DNA of 46,006 bases from an uncultured Eubacterium sp. (GCA_905235555.1 CAJOMD010000004.1:1-46006); one strand, 5' to 3'. Shown: positions 25,266-34,445, counted from the first letter of the stretch. Program-made: numbers and translations. Notes: generated from the sequence alone by a model not told the origin.

Positions 25266-27983
25266 TTATTTTATTTTAACCTTCTTAGTTTTAGACCATT
25301 TACCGAAGTACATTACATTATTAATCTTCTTAAATGCTCTAACCTTTAGAAAGATTTTCTTTAGTTTCTTAATCTTCTTTTTAGAAACTGTAAACTTCTT
25401 CTTGTTAACCTTAATAGTTTTCTTAACTACTGCTTTTTTATTCTTCTTTGCGTTCTTTTTAGACTTATAAACTCTAACTTGATATCCATCTGCTATCTTC
25501 ACTGTCTTTTTCAAAGTAATATTAATCTTCTTAGCTGACTTTTTCTTCGTTGCTTTCTTGATAGTCACTTTGCTAACCTTAATCTGATTAATCAATTTAG
25601 AATTATCTTTCTTAGTAGGCTTGACAGTTGGATTAACCGGAATCTTTGTAGTCTCATCCGGTCTAACTGTAGGCTTGTCAGTTGGATTATCAGTTGGAGC
25701 TTCTGTAGTTGGATTACCAGTTGGAGCTTCTGTAGTTGGATTACCAGTTGGAGCCTCTGTAGTAGGTTCTACAGGTGCACCACCTTTTCCTATCTGGTAA
25801 TCTCCATATAGATTATCATCCACTCCATCAGTTCTCATACCAGGATTATGATCAGGTTGTTCGTCATCATTAGCACCTACTATTCTCTGATATGCTCTCA
25901 CGTAGTCTATATACATGTCAGCACCAGTAAAGTCTTCACCAGGTCTGTTACCACTATCAAATGTACCACCACAAGCTAAATTTAAAATCATGTAAAATCT
26001 TTGATCAAATGGCGCATATGAATTACCCATATCTGAATTTGATCTCCATTGATCTTTAGTACATTTAAAGAATGCCTTACCATCACAGTAAATCTTTATA
26101 TTGTCATTTTCCCAAACCACACTGTATACGTGCCAGTCTGTAGTATCAGTCTTTTTCTTTCCATTTGCTGTTAAGTCTAATAAATCGCTTGTATTTAAAT
26201 TGTTAGGCCAAGCTCCTCCATAATGCATAGCACCAAATAGTTTATTAGGAACTCTACCTCTTCCTTCAGCAATATCTATTTCACCAGAATATGCCCAGCC
26301 ACCATATAAACTATCATTTGGAAGCATCCAAACAGCAGGCCAAATTCCATTTCCACTTGGGAATTTTGCTCTTACATCTACACGACCATATTTGACTGAG
26401 AATTTCTTTTGAGTAGTAATCTTTCCAGATTGATATTCTGCTGTTCTTCCATTAGTGTGTGCAGTATCTCCTTTGGCGTAGAATGTTTTCTTATCCTTCT
26501 TCATATGAATATTAAGAAGTCCATCTTTTACAGATACTGCATCTTTAGAATAATATTCTAACTCTTGATTTCCCCATCCAAATGTGTCTATTTTATCTTC
26601 CTCTAACAAATAGCCCTCTTCAAAATTCCATTTGTTAGTATCTACAGCATTTCCACTAAACTCATCATTCCAAATCATTTTGTATCCACTTGGCACAAAA
26701 CCACCAGAATTAGTAGTGTCATCCACTGTCAATTCTGTTTTCATATCATCTGGCAATGAAGGCTGGGCGCTTGGGTTACCTGTTATTGTATAATTAACAT
26801 AGTTACCATCTATACCTCCATCTGCTTTACCGTTTTTTGGAAAACCAATTCTTAGTTCATAATTCTGTCTGATAGGTTTAAACCATAATCCATATACATG
26901 GTCAACAAAATATCCCCATTGATTACTTAGAGAAGCACTATTATATCCACTTCCTTCATATACAAATCCACTTGAAGCAATATCATTTAACGCTACCCAG
27001 TTTCCATTTACTTTTACTTCATAAGTAAACATATCTATATCTGATTTTAAAGGATCAGTTCCACCAATCTTTGGTAGTGGAAAGCCTAATGATCCGTCTT
27101 CACCTGCACTGATATTGGTTCCCTCATATGGCGTTAAGTTCCAGTTATTTCTAACAGGCCTATTAAAAGTAACCTCCATATCCGCATGGATAGATGAATT
27201 GTTTTTCTTCTGAAGTCTAAGTGTAAATGAGTGATCTATTCCTTGGAACCAAAAACCTCCTGAGCCGTCAGTATAGATTCCAAAGTTTGTATCCCAAATA
27301 AAACCTGATGATGCATTTCCTAGAAGTTTAACAAAACCTTTTCCGTCTTTGTTATCAACCAATACATCCATATCATCTTTTACTTGATCATAGATAGCTG
27401 ATCCACCATTAAATGACCATAAATGCCAATGTGTGGCCGAACCACCAGTAGCGTCTGCTGTCACTGCATTTTCCGTTGTTGAAATGCTGGTGAGACTAGT
27501 TGGCTGCAAAACATTTAATGTCCATGTGTAGTCTAAATTCACATTGTTTGTTTTGCTGTGGAATCTTATCTTTGTAGTTTCAGGTAACTTCATCCAAAGA
27601 ATCCAACCACCTACTGTATCTGTCCACTGTTGCCATTCCCAAGCCCAAGTGTCATTCCAAACAAAATAATCAACCTTGTTGATATCCTTATACTCTCCAC
27701 CAGTTCCTTTTGCTTGCCAAACTTGAAGTTCTATATCTCCTTCATACTGTGGCCAAGAAGTCTTGGTGAGAGCTTCACCATTAATCTTTGGCATAACAAT
27801 ACCAAAGCTAGTTCCTACTACTCCTGACTTTTCTTGTGTAGGTCCATTTGCTCCATCATAATAATCCATAGATGTGACAGCAGTAGCTGCCTTAGTATTA
27901 GATGATGGTACAAAAATTAAACTTGACACCACCAAAACTGCCACTAACATTAAAGTTAGCGCACGTTTAAAATGCGTTTTCAT
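25266..27983 (-). CDS. Large secreted multidomain GH16 family beta-glucanase
   Basis: This 905-residue protein has a signal peptide (about 1-33), three consecutive Trp-rich beta modules (about 36-160, 161-277, 278-405), a GH16 domain (about 430-705), a Thr-rich linker with three 9-residue repeats, and a basic C-terminal module (about 825-905). The catalytic motif is GEIDIAE, with E568, D570 and E573. WPAVWMLPND and FYMILNLACGGTF are also GH16 hallmarks. The three N-terminal modules share patterns such as SSGF-W and G-WF/LWF with one another. I could not assign them to a family. It is first in the block and is preceded by a likely extended -10 promoter. Confidence 0.93.
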   Translation of the reverse strand: MKTHFKRALTLMLVAVLVVSSLIFVPSSNTKAATAVTSMDYYDGANGPTQEKSGVVGTSFGIVMPKINGEALTKTSWPQYEGDIELQVWQAKGTGGEYKDINKVDYFVWNDTWAWEWQQWTDTVGGWILWMKLPETTKIRFHSKTNNVNLDYTWTLNVLQPTSLTSISTTENAVTADATGGSATHWHLWSFNGGSAIYDQVKDDMDVLVDNKDGKGFVKLLGNASSGFIWDTNFGIYTDGSGGFWFQGIDHSFTLRLQKKNNSSIHADMEVTFNRPVRNNWNLTPYEGTNISAGEDGSLGFPLPKIGGTDPLKSDIDMFTYEVKVNGNWVALNDIASSGFVYEGSGYNSASLSNQWGYFVDHVYGLWFKPIRQNYELRIGFPKNGKADGGIDGNYVNYTITGNPSAQPSLPDDMKTELTVDDTTNSGGFVPSGYKMIWNDEFSGNAVDTNKWNFEEGYLLEEDKIDTFGWGNQELEYYSKDAVSVKDGLLNIHMKKDKKTFYAKGDTAHTNGRTAEYQSGKITTQKKFSVKYGRVDVRAKFPSGNGIWPAVWMLPNDSLYGGWAYSGEIDIAEGRGRVPNKLFGAMHYGGAWPNNLNTSDLLDLTANGKKKTDTTDWHVYSVVWENDNIKIYCDGKAFFKCTKDQWRSNSDMGNSYAPFDQRFYMILNLACGGTFDSGNRPGEDFTGADMYIDYVRAYQRIVGANDDEQPDHNPGMRTDGVDDNLYGDYQIGKGGAPVEPTTEAPTGNPTTEAPTGNPTTEAPTDNPTDKPTVRPDETTKIPVNPTVKPTKKDNSKLINQIKVSKVTIKKATKKKSAKKINITLKKTVKIADGYQVRVYKSKKNAKKNKKAVVKKTIKVNKKKFTVSKKKIKKLKKIFLKVRAFKKINNVMYFGKWSKTKKVKIK
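25681..25761 (-). repeat. Three tandem 27-bp repeats in the GH16 linker
   Basis: Three direct copies (25681-25707, 25708-25734, 25735-25761) differ by one base each from the middle copy. They encode three nine-residue PTTEAPTGN-type units in the linker. Such in-frame repeats can change copy number by slippage without breaking the gene. Confidence 0.9.
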
Positions 27984-28058
27984 AAAAACACCTCCAAAAT
28001 ATATATTTTTATTTAATTAAATCCGACCAGTTTAGTTTTTCCAATCTATCTTCAATAG

Positions 28059-28067
28059 AATATAACA
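28059..28067 (-). promoter_or_regulatory. Extended -10 promoter for the GH16 block
   Basis: TGT-TATATT on the minus strand, about 75 bases before the first ATG. No good -35 is present. The 246 bases between this gene and etfA hold this element, an A/T-rich leader with GGAGG site and the etfA terminator. I see nothing else there. Confidence 0.5.
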
Positions 28068-28161
28068 TACTTCAACATCCTTTTCGGTGGTGCATTTTTT
28101 TTAAAGTGTATCATTTTTCACATGCTTTTAAATTTATTTTATCTTATTACGCTTGTAAAAT

Positions 28162-28215
28162 AAAAACGCCCAGCATTTGGTGTTGATACATTGCACCAAA
28201 TCGCTGGGCGTTTTT
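28162..28215 (-). terminator. Terminator of the butyryl-CoA operon
   Basis: A long stem (AAACGCCCAGC then ATTTGGTG, paired with their complements, one bulged base) is followed on the minus strand by an interrupted T-run. It lies just after etfA and separates the operon from the GH16 block. The plus strand also carries a T-run. Confidence 0.9.
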
Positions 28216-28229
28216 TTGTTTAATAATAT

Positions 28230-29285
28230 TTATTTATTAGCGATAGCTGTTTTAATCTGCTCTGTAAGCATTGGAACTATCTTATTTAGATCTCCTACTA
28301 CACCGTAGTCTGCTACCTCAAAGATAGGAGCATCTGGATCTTTGTTGATGGCGATAATGATATCAGCCTCTTCCATACCTGCAACGTGCTGAATAGCACC
28401 TGAGATACCGATAGCGAAATAAACCTGTGGACGAACTGTCTTACCAGTCTGACCTACTTGAAGGTCTTTTGGCATCCAACCATTATCAACCACAGCTCTT
28501 GAACAAGAAACTGTTCCGCCAATAGCATCTGCTAAGTCTTGAAGAATCGAGAAATTTTCTTGCGAACCAACTCCACGACCACCTGACACCAAAATCTTTG
28601 CATCCATAATATCCTCTACATCTGACACAGCCTTTACGATATCAAGAATCTCTACGAACTTATCGTTCTTTTCGATAGTTGGGTTAAACTCTACTACCTC
28701 TGCTTTCTTGCTGTCATCTGGATCGTTCTTCTGCATAACACCTGCACGTACTGTAGCCATCTGTGGACGGTTGTCAGGACATGCAATAGTAGCGATTGTG
28801 TTACCACCGAACGCTGGACGTGTCATAAGAAGTTGATTGTGCTTCTGCTCTTTGCCTGGAATAGCAACTAGCGGGAAGTCACCAATCTCTAACTGTGTAC
28901 AGTCAGCTGTAAGACCTGTTGCCACTCTAGCTGAAACTGTAGGGCCAAGATCACGACCGATAGCTGTAGCACCTACTAGCATAATCTCAGGTTTATACTC
29001 ATCGATTACTGCGCTAAGTGCCTGAGCATAGGCTTCAGTCATATATGTTTCAAGTGCAGGATCATCTACTACGATCACTCTGTCCGCACCGTATTTAGCA
29101 AGTTCATCTGTTAAACCTTTTACGTCTTTACCAAGAAGTACTGCTGTGACAGTTTTCTCTTCTAGATTTTCTGCTAGTCTTCCTGCTTCACCAATAAGCT
29201 CAAATGCGATAGGGCTAAGTTCGTTATCTACTTGTTCGGCGAAGACAAATACGCCTTTATAATCTTCTAAATTAATATTCTGCAT
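28230..29285 (-). CDS. etfA: Electron transfer flavoprotein subunit alpha
   Basis: This 351-residue subunit binds FAD in its C-terminal domain, seen as VSGGRGVGSQENF, VGQTGKTVRPQVYFAIGISGAIQH and INKDPDAPIFEVADYGVVGDL. With EtfB and Bcd it should form the clostridial complex that reduces crotonyl-CoA with NADH and, by electron bifurcation, also reduces ferredoxin. Bifurcation is known for this family from other Clostridia and is inferred here from gene order. It is the last gene of the operon, 13 bases after etfB, with a GGAGG site. Confidence 0.97.
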   Translation of the reverse strand: MQNINLEDYKGVFVFAEQVDNELSPIAFELIGEAGRLAENLEEKTVTAVLLGKDVKGLTDELAKYGADRVIVVDDPALETYMTEAYAQALSAVIDEYKPEIMLVGATAIGRDLGPTVSARVATGLTADCTQLEIGDFPLVAIPGKEQKHNQLLMTRPAFGGNTIATIACPDNRPQMATVRAGVMQKNDPDDSKKAEVVEFNPTIEKNDKFVEILDIVKAVSDVEDIMDAKILVSGGRGVGSQENFSILQDLADAIGGTVSCSRAVVDNGWMPKDLQVGQTGKTVRPQVYFAIGISGAIQHVAGMEEADIIIAINKDPDAPIFEVADYGVVGDLNKIVPMLTEQIKTAIANK

Positions 29286-29298
29286 AACTTTCTCCTCC

Positions 29299-30084
29299 CT
29301 ATATTACGTGCTTAGTTAAAAGCTTATCCATAATGTAGTCTACTGACTCATCTGGAGTATCTAGTTCTACTTTCTCACCTGCACCTTTACGTACTTTGTC
29401 AGATGCCTTAGCAATCTTTGTAGGAGAACCGTTAAGACCTAGGTCACCGTCTTCCACATCTACCAAGTCTGCTCTTGAGTAAGTAGTAATCTCTTGTTCC
29501 ATAGCGTCAAAGATTCCACCTGGTGTCATATATCTTGGCTCATTAAGTTCTGAAAGAGCTGTGATTAGACATGGAGTCTTTGCCTTAATACTGTGATATC
29601 TATCTTCGTACTGTCTCTGTACTATTACGCTATCACCGTCAATTTTAATATCTTCTGCATATGAAATAACAGGCAATCCCAAGTGCTCTGCTATCTGTGG
29701 TCCAACCTGAGCTGTATCACCGTCGATAGCCTGACGACCTGTGATAATGATATCGTAGTCCATATTTCTGATAGCACCAGCGATTGTTGTACTTGTAGCC
29801 CAAGTATCAGCACCACCTAATACTCTATCAGTAACTAGAACACCTTTGTCTGCACCCATAGCCAAAGCTTCTCTAAGGACTTCTGTAGCCTTAGGTAGTC
29901 CCATTGTTAGAACTGTTACTTCAGCATCATATTCATCTTTTAATCTAAGAGCCGCTTCCAAGCCTGCCTTGTCATCTGGGTTCATGATAGCAAGCATTGC
30001 TGCTCTGTTTAATGTACCATCAGGATTGAACTCAACGCCACCCTTTGTATCAGGTACTTGTTTTACACAAACTATAACTTTCAT
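29299..30084 (-). CDS. etfB: Electron transfer flavoprotein subunit beta
   Basis: This 261-residue subunit has the typical start MKVIVCVKQVPDT, the segment LTMGLPKATEVLREALAMGAD and the nucleotide-binding GRQAIDGDTAQVGPQIAEHLGLP. In bifurcating complexes this subunit carries the FAD that splits electrons from NADH. It lies 13 bases after bcd and before etfA in the canonical order. Length is normal. Confidence 0.97.
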   Translation of the reverse strand: MKVIVCVKQVPDTKGGVEFNPDGTLNRAAMLAIMNPDDKAGLEAALRLKDEYDAEVTVLTMGLPKATEVLREALAMGADKGVLVTDRVLGGADTWATSTTIAGAIRNMDYDIIITGRQAIDGDTAQVGPQIAEHLGLPVISYAEDIKIDGDSVIVQRQYEDRYHSIKAKTPCLITALSELNEPRYMTPGGIFDAMEQEITTYSRADLVDVEDGDLGLNGSPTKIAKASDKVRKGAGEKVELDTPDESVDYIMDKLLTKHVI

Positions 30085-30097
30085 CTTGAGTCCCTCC

Positions 30098-31270
30098 TTA
30101 CTTTAATAGATTAGCTGAGATTACCATACGTTGAACTTCTGATGTTCCCTCGTAGATCTCTGTGATCTTAGCGTCTCTCATCATACGCTCAATATCGTAC
30201 TCTCTAATATAACCATAACCACCGTGTAACTGAACTGCCTTAGTAGTAACTTCCATAGCCACCTCTGCAGCGCAAAGTTTAGCCTGAGCAGCTTCTACTG
30301 AATAAGAAGTCTTACCATCTTGCTGGTACTCATCTTTCTTCATTGCAGCCTTATAAACTAATAGCTTAGCACATTCAACCTTTGTAGCCATATCTGCTAG
30401 TTGGAACTGAGTGTTCTGGAAAGCACCGATAGCTCTACCGAACTGTTTTCTTTCTTTAACATACTCAACAGTTCTTTCTAGTGCACCTTCAGCAAGGCCT
30501 AAAGCCTGTGCTGCGATACCAATACGTCCACCGTCAAGTGTGTGCATAGCAATCTTAAATCCTTGACCTTTTTTGCCTAGGATGTTTTCTTCCGGAATTC
30601 TGCAGTCTTCAAAGATTAGCTCGTATGTGGATGAACCTCTGATACCCATCTTCTTTTCCTTAGTACCAAATGTAAATCCTGGAGCATCTTTGTCTACGAT
30701 AAATGCTGAAATTTCTTTCATCATTCTTCCTCGTTTTTCAATCTTACCTGTAACAGCAATAACGATATAAACGTCTGCTTCTTTGCCGTTGGTGATGAAA
30801 CACTTAGATCCATTAAGAACCCATTCGTGTGCTTCTTCATCTAGTACAGCCTTTGTCTGCTGACCCTGTGCGTCAGTACCAGCTCCTGGCTCTGTAAGAC
30901 CAAAAGCACCAATCTTCTTACCTGATGCTAGGTCTGGTAAGTATTTCTGCTTCTGTTCTTCTGTACCATAACTCATAATTGGGTCTGCGCAAAGTGATGT
31001 GTGAGCAGAAACGATAACGCCTGTAGTACCACATACTTTTGACAACTCTTCTACGCACATAGCATATGTAAGAATGTCACAACCCTGTCCGCCGTATTCC
31101 TTAGGAATTGGAATTCCCATGAATCCGTATTTAGACATTTTCTCAACTGTCTCTTTTGGAAATCTTTCTTCTTCGTCGACTTCCTGAGCGAGATCTCTTA
31201 CTTCATTTTCAGCGAAGTCTCTAAATAGAGTCTGCGCCATTTTATGCTTTTCGCTCAAAGTAAAATCCAT
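30098..31270 (-). CDS. bcd: Butyryl-CoA dehydrogenase
   Basis: This 390-residue acyl-CoA dehydrogenase reduces crotonyl-CoA to butyryl-CoA. FAD and substrate motifs are clear: FGLTEPGAGTDAQG, FITNGKEAD, MHTLDGGRIGIAAQALG and, near the C-terminus, the catalytic glutamate in EIYEGTSEVQ. The operon context (after hbd, before etfBA) points to short-chain butyryl-CoA. The 88 bases before it hold a likely internal promoter and a ribosome binding site identical to that of thl. Confidence 0.97.
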   Translation of the reverse strand: MDFTLSEKHKMAQTLFRDFAENEVRDLAQEVDEEERFPKETVEKMSKYGFMGIPIPKEYGGQGCDILTYAMCVEELSKVCGTTGVIVSAHTSLCADPIMSYGTEEQKQKYLPDLASGKKIGAFGLTEPGAGTDAQGQQTKAVLDEEAHEWVLNGSKCFITNGKEADVYIVIAVTGKIEKRGRMMKEISAFIVDKDAPGFTFGTKEKKMGIRGSSTYELIFEDCRIPEENILGKKGQGFKIAMHTLDGGRIGIAAQALGLAEGALERTVEYVKERKQFGRAIGAFQNTQFQLADMATKVECAKLLVYKAAMKKDEYQQDGKTSYSVEAAQAKLCAAEVAMEVTTKAVQLHGGYGYIREYDIERMMRDAKITEIYEGTSEVQRMVISANLLK

Positions 31271-31297
31271 AATACTTTTCCTCCATAATGTAATAGC

Positions 31298-31325
31298 TTT
31301 ATATTTGAAAATGACTTTAAGTCAA
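31298..31325 (-). promoter_or_regulatory. Candidate internal promoter for bcd-etfBA
   Basis: TTGACT (31320-31325) and TATAAA (31298-31303), each 5 of 6 to consensus, are 16 bases apart on the minus strand. A 13-base palindrome (TGACTTTAAGTCA, 31312-31324) overlaps the -35. Confidence 0.55.
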
Positions 31326-31358
31326 AAACTTTTCGTCATAAATCAACTATATTAAAAT

Positions 31359-32198
31359 TTATTTACTATAATCGTAGAAACCTTTACCAGTCTTTCTACC
31401 AAGGTTACCCTCTTCTACCATCTTCTTTAGAAGTGGTGCTGGAGCGTACTTGTCATCACCAGTTTCTGTGTGAAGTACCTCCATAATTGCAAGGCATACG
31501 TCTAGACCAATCAAATCACCCAAAGCCAAAGGTCCCATTGGATGTGAAGCACCTAACTGCATAGCTGTGTCAATATCTTCAGCTGTAGCTGTGCCTGCCT
31601 CGTACACACCGATACCTTCGTTAATCATTGGGATAAGAATTCTATTTACAACGAAACCTGGAGCTTCCTTAACCTTTACAGGTGTCTTTCCAATTTCTTT
31701 AGAAATCGAGATAATCTTTTCTACTAAGTCATCAGGTGTGTTCTCACCAGCGATAACTTCTACTAACTTCATTCTGTCAGCAGGGTTGAAGAAGTGCATA
31801 CCTACCATAGGTCTGTCTAATCCTTCACCAATCTTTGTGATTGAAAGAGATGATGTGTTTGATGCAAAGATGCAATCAGTTGGAACGATGTCCATCAACT
31901 CTTTAAATGTAGTCTTTTTGATTTCCATGTTCTCAGGTGCTACCTCAATAATCAAATCAACATCTGTACAGATATCTTTAAGACCTGTTGTGATTTTACC
32001 TAAAATCTCTTCACCTTTCTCAGCTGTAATCTTTTCTTTACCAACTAAGAAATTAATGTTCTTTTCAATCTTTGCCTTACCACCATCAGCAAACTCCTGC
32101 TTGATGTCGCAAAGATAAACTTCATAACCATCTGTCATAGCAAATGCCTGAGCAATACCTGAACCCATAACACCTGCGCCAATTACTCCTACTTTCAT
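31359..32198 (-). CDS. hbd: 3-hydroxybutyryl-CoA dehydrogenase
   Basis: This 279-residue enzyme reduces acetoacetyl-CoA to 3-hydroxybutyryl-CoA using NAD(P)H. The Rossmann site [14 protein letters not shown], the catalytic [15 protein letters not shown] region, and [13 protein letters not shown] are present. I place the start at 32198 because a GGAGG site lies 8 bases upstream. A longer TTG reading would start inside that site. Normal length. It lies between crt and bcd. Confidence 0.97.
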   Translation of the reverse strand: MKVGVIGAGVMGSGIAQAFAMTDGYEVYLCDIKQEFADGGKAKIEKNINFLVGKEKITAEKGEEILGKITTGLKDICTDVDLIIEVAPENMEIKKTTFKELMDIVPTDCIFASNTSSLSITKIGEGLDRPMVGMHFFNPADRMKLVEVIAGENTPDDLVEKIISISKEIGKTPVKVKEAPGFVVNRILIPMINEGIGVYEAGTATAEDIDTAMQLGASHPMGPLALGDLIGLDVCLAIMEVLHTETGDDKYAPAPLLKKMVEEGNLGRKTGKGFYDYSK

Positions 32199-32257
32199 TT
32201 CCTTTTCCTCCAATTGTTTTTTTATTTATATTAAAAACGTTAAAAACATTTTTTAAT

Positions 32258-33049
32258 CTATTTGTTCTTAAAAGGAACTACTTTAAGTTTCTTTTCCTTA
32301 TCTTTTTCTAGAAAGTTACCCATTCCTGCTTTTTGATCTTCAGTCTCAAAACAACTTCCAAATAGTTTCTCTTCAATAACGATTGCCTGATCCATATCTA
32401 CATCCAAACCATCGTTAATAGCCTTCTTACAAGCTCTAACAGCAATAGGTGCCTGCATAGCGATACCACTTGCCATTTTCTTTGCAGCAGCCATAAGTTC
32501 TTCTTGTGGATAAACTGCATTTACAAGACCAATTCTATAAGCCTCATCAGCCTTTATATTTCTGCCTGTGTAAATCATCTGCTTAGCCATTCCTGGACCA
32601 ACTAGTCTAGCAAGTCTTTGTGTTCCACCAAAACCAGGTGTGATTCCTAGACCAACTTCTGGCTGACCAAAGATAGCGTTCTCTGAACAGATTCTAATAT
32701 CACAGCTCATTGAGATCTCACATCCGCCACCTAGTGCAAAACCATTAATAGCAGCGATTACTGGAATCTCAAGAGTTTCCAACTTTCTAAATACATCATT
32801 ACCTTTTTTGCCGAAGGCTTCTCCCTCTGCCTTTGTGAGTGTAGACATCTCTCCGATATCAGCACCCGCCACAAATGACTTGTCTCCCTCACCAGTTAGG
32901 ATAAGTGCTCTAGTTTCATTTGAATCTACACTATCAAGTACTTCGTTTAGTTCATCAAGCACCTGAGAGTTAAGAGCGTTCAAAGCCTGTGGGCGATTAA
33001 TTGTAATGATTCCAATATAATCTTCTTTTTCAAATTTAATGAATTCCAT
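32258..33049 (-). CDS. crt: 3-hydroxybutyryl-CoA dehydratase (crotonase)
   Basis: This 263-residue crotonase-fold enzyme dehydrates 3-hydroxybutyryl-CoA to crotonyl-CoA. Family features: SFVAGADIGEM, the oxyanion segment AINGFALGGGCEISMSCD, and the catalytic glutamates in FGQPEVGLGITPGFGGTQRL. The start at 33049 is favoured because a GGAG site is 6 bases upstream. The ATG two codons earlier abuts that site. It follows thl after a hairpin. Confidence 0.96.
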   Translation of the reverse strand: MEFIKFEKEDYIGIITINRPQALNALNSQVLDELNEVLDSVDSNETRALILTGEGDKSFVAGADIGEMSTLTKAEGEAFGKKGNDVFRKLETLEIPVIAAINGFALGGGCEISMSCDIRICSENAIFGQPEVGLGITPGFGGTQRLARLVGPGMAKQMIYTGRNIKADEAYRIGLVNAVYPQEELMAAAKKMASGIAMQAPIAVRACKKAINDGLDVDMDQAIVIEEKLFGSCFETEDQKAGMGNFLEKDKEKKLKVVPFKNK

Positions 33050-33100
33050 TTTCATCTCCTCTTATTTTATTGGCATTTTTATATCCTATAAAACGCCATA

Positions 33101-33128
33101 AAACCACAGTAGTCTCCCACTGTGGTTT
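33101..33128 (-). terminator. Hairpin between thl and crt
   Basis: AAACCACAGT (33101-33110) pairs with ACTGTGGTTT (33119-33128). Only four T residues follow on the minus strand, so it is likely a partial terminator or mRNA-processing structure. Confidence 0.65.
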
Positions 33129-33140
33129 ATTGCTTATTTA

Positions 33141-34325
33141 TTAGTCTCTTTCTACAATTGTGGCACAACCCATTCCACCACCGATACAAAGTGTAGCAAG
33201 ACCTTTCTTAGCGTCTCTCTTTTGCATCTCGTGAAGTAGAGTTACGAGGATACGACATCCTGATGCACCAACTGGGTGACCAAGTGCGATTGCACCACCA
33301 TTTACATTTACCTTGTCCATATCAAACTTAAGATCTTTTGCTACAGCAACTGACTGTGCAGCGAAAGCTTCGTTAGCTTCGATAAGGTCCATATCGTCTA
33401 CTGTAAGACCGGTTTTTTCCATTACTTTGTTTGTAGCAGCGATTGGTCCAACACCCATAATCTCTGGTGCCACACCACCAAGTGCTCCACCTACGAATGT
33501 AGCCATTGGAGTAACTCCAAGTTCCTGAGCCTTCTCTTCACTCATAACTACAACAGCTGCAGCACCGTCGTTGATACCTGAAGCATTACCAGCAGTAACA
33601 ACGCCACCTTCTTTGCCTGAGCAGCATTTCAATCCTGCTAGTGTTTCTACTGTAGAACCTGCTCTTGGTCCTTCGTCTGTATCTACTACTACAGTTTGTT
33701 TTCTCTGCTTAACTTCTACAGGAACGATTTCATCTTTGAACTTTCCTTCGTTCATAGCCTTCTCGCATTTCTGCTGTGAGTTAGCTGAGAACTCATCAAG
33801 TTCTTCTCTTGTTAGATTCCACTGCTCTGCTACATTTTCAGCAGTGATCATCATATGATATTGATTAAATGCATCTGTCAAAGCGTCATTTACCATTGTA
33901 TCAATCATTGTTGAATTATTCATTCTGTAACCGAAACGTGCTTTTGTAAGTGCGTATGGTGCCATTGACATATTCTCCATACCACCAGCAACCACGATAT
34001 CAGCATCACCTGCTTTAATCATCTGTGCAGCCTGGTTAACAGCATCTAGACCTGAACCACAAACTACGTTTATTGTAACTGCTGGAGTCTCGATAGGAAG
34101 ACCTGCGTTGATTGATGCCTGACGAGCAACGTTTTGTCCCTGAGCTGCCTGAATTACGCAACCCATATATACGTGATCCACTTCATCCTTTGGTACGCCA
34201 GCTCTTTTTAGTGCTTCTTCTATTACAATAGAACCAAGCTTTGCAGCTGGTGTTGTGCTTAGTCCGCCACCCATTTTTCCAATAGCTGTACGACATGCAC
34301 CTGCTAAAACTACTTTCTTTGACAT
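33141..34325 (-). CDS. thl: Acetyl-CoA acetyltransferase (thiolase)
   Basis: This 394-residue thiolase condenses two acetyl-CoA to acetoacetyl-CoA, the first step towards butyrate. The nucleophilic cysteine is in [11 protein letters not shown] (C89). The C-terminal catalytic residues are in [14 protein letters not shown] and [10 protein letters not shown]. Length and motifs match biosynthetic thiolases. It is the first gene of the operon, behind a strong promoter with an overlapping Rex-like operator. Confidence 0.98.
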   Translation of the reverse strand: MSKKVVLAGACRTAIGKMGGGLSTTPAAKLGSIVIEEALKRAGVPKDEVDHVYMGCVIQAAQGQNVARQASINAGLPIETPAVTINVVCGSGLDAVNQAAQMIKAGDADIVVAGGMENMSMAPYALTKARFGYRMNNSTMIDTMVNDALTDAFNQYHMMITAENVAEQWNLTREELDEFSANSQQKCEKAMNEGKFKDEIVPVEVKQRKQTVVVDTDEGPRAGSTVETLAGLKCCSGKEGGVVTAGNASGINDGAAAVVVMSEEKAQELGVTPMATFVGGALGGVAPEIMGVGPIAATNKVMEKTGLTVDDMDLIEANEAFAAQSVAVAKDLKFDMDKVNVNGGAIALGHPVGASGCRILVTLLHEMQKRDAKKGLATLCIGGGMGCATIVERD

Positions 34326-34384
34326 AATACTTTTCCTCCGTTTTTATCAAAAAAATTATATACTTGGGCGCAATACGCCCGTGA

Positions 34385-34402
34385 TTGTTAAAATTATAAC
34401 AA
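34385..34402. promoter_or_regulatory. Rex-like operator over the thl -10 box
   Basis: On the plus strand TTGTTAAAATTATAACAA matches TTGTTAA-N4-TTAACAA at 13 of 14 defined positions. It covers the -10 hexamer and the predicted start site of the thl operon, so a bound repressor would block transcription. Rex control of the orthologous operon is known in Clostridium. Confidence 0.75.
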
Positions 34403-34421
34403 AGACGCCAGGGTTTGTCTA
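34393..34421 (-). promoter_or_regulatory. Promoter of the thl-crt-hbd-bcd-etfBA operon
   Basis: TAGACA (34416-34421) and a perfect TATAAT (34393-34398) are 17 bases apart with a TGn extension. The leader contains a small GC hairpin (GGGCG/CGCCC, 34366-34380) and ends in a GGAGG site. Confidence 0.8.
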
Positions 34422-34445
34422 GTATAAAATTGAACTAATAAGACG

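Noticed and set aside
25681-25761. The 27-bp repeats as a small CRISPR array
   Set aside because: Copies are directly adjacent without spacers, and they lie in frame inside a coding region.
31567-32118. A 183-codon open frame on the plus strand opposite hbd
   Set aside because: Antisense shadow of hbd, with no ribosome binding site or recognisable domain.
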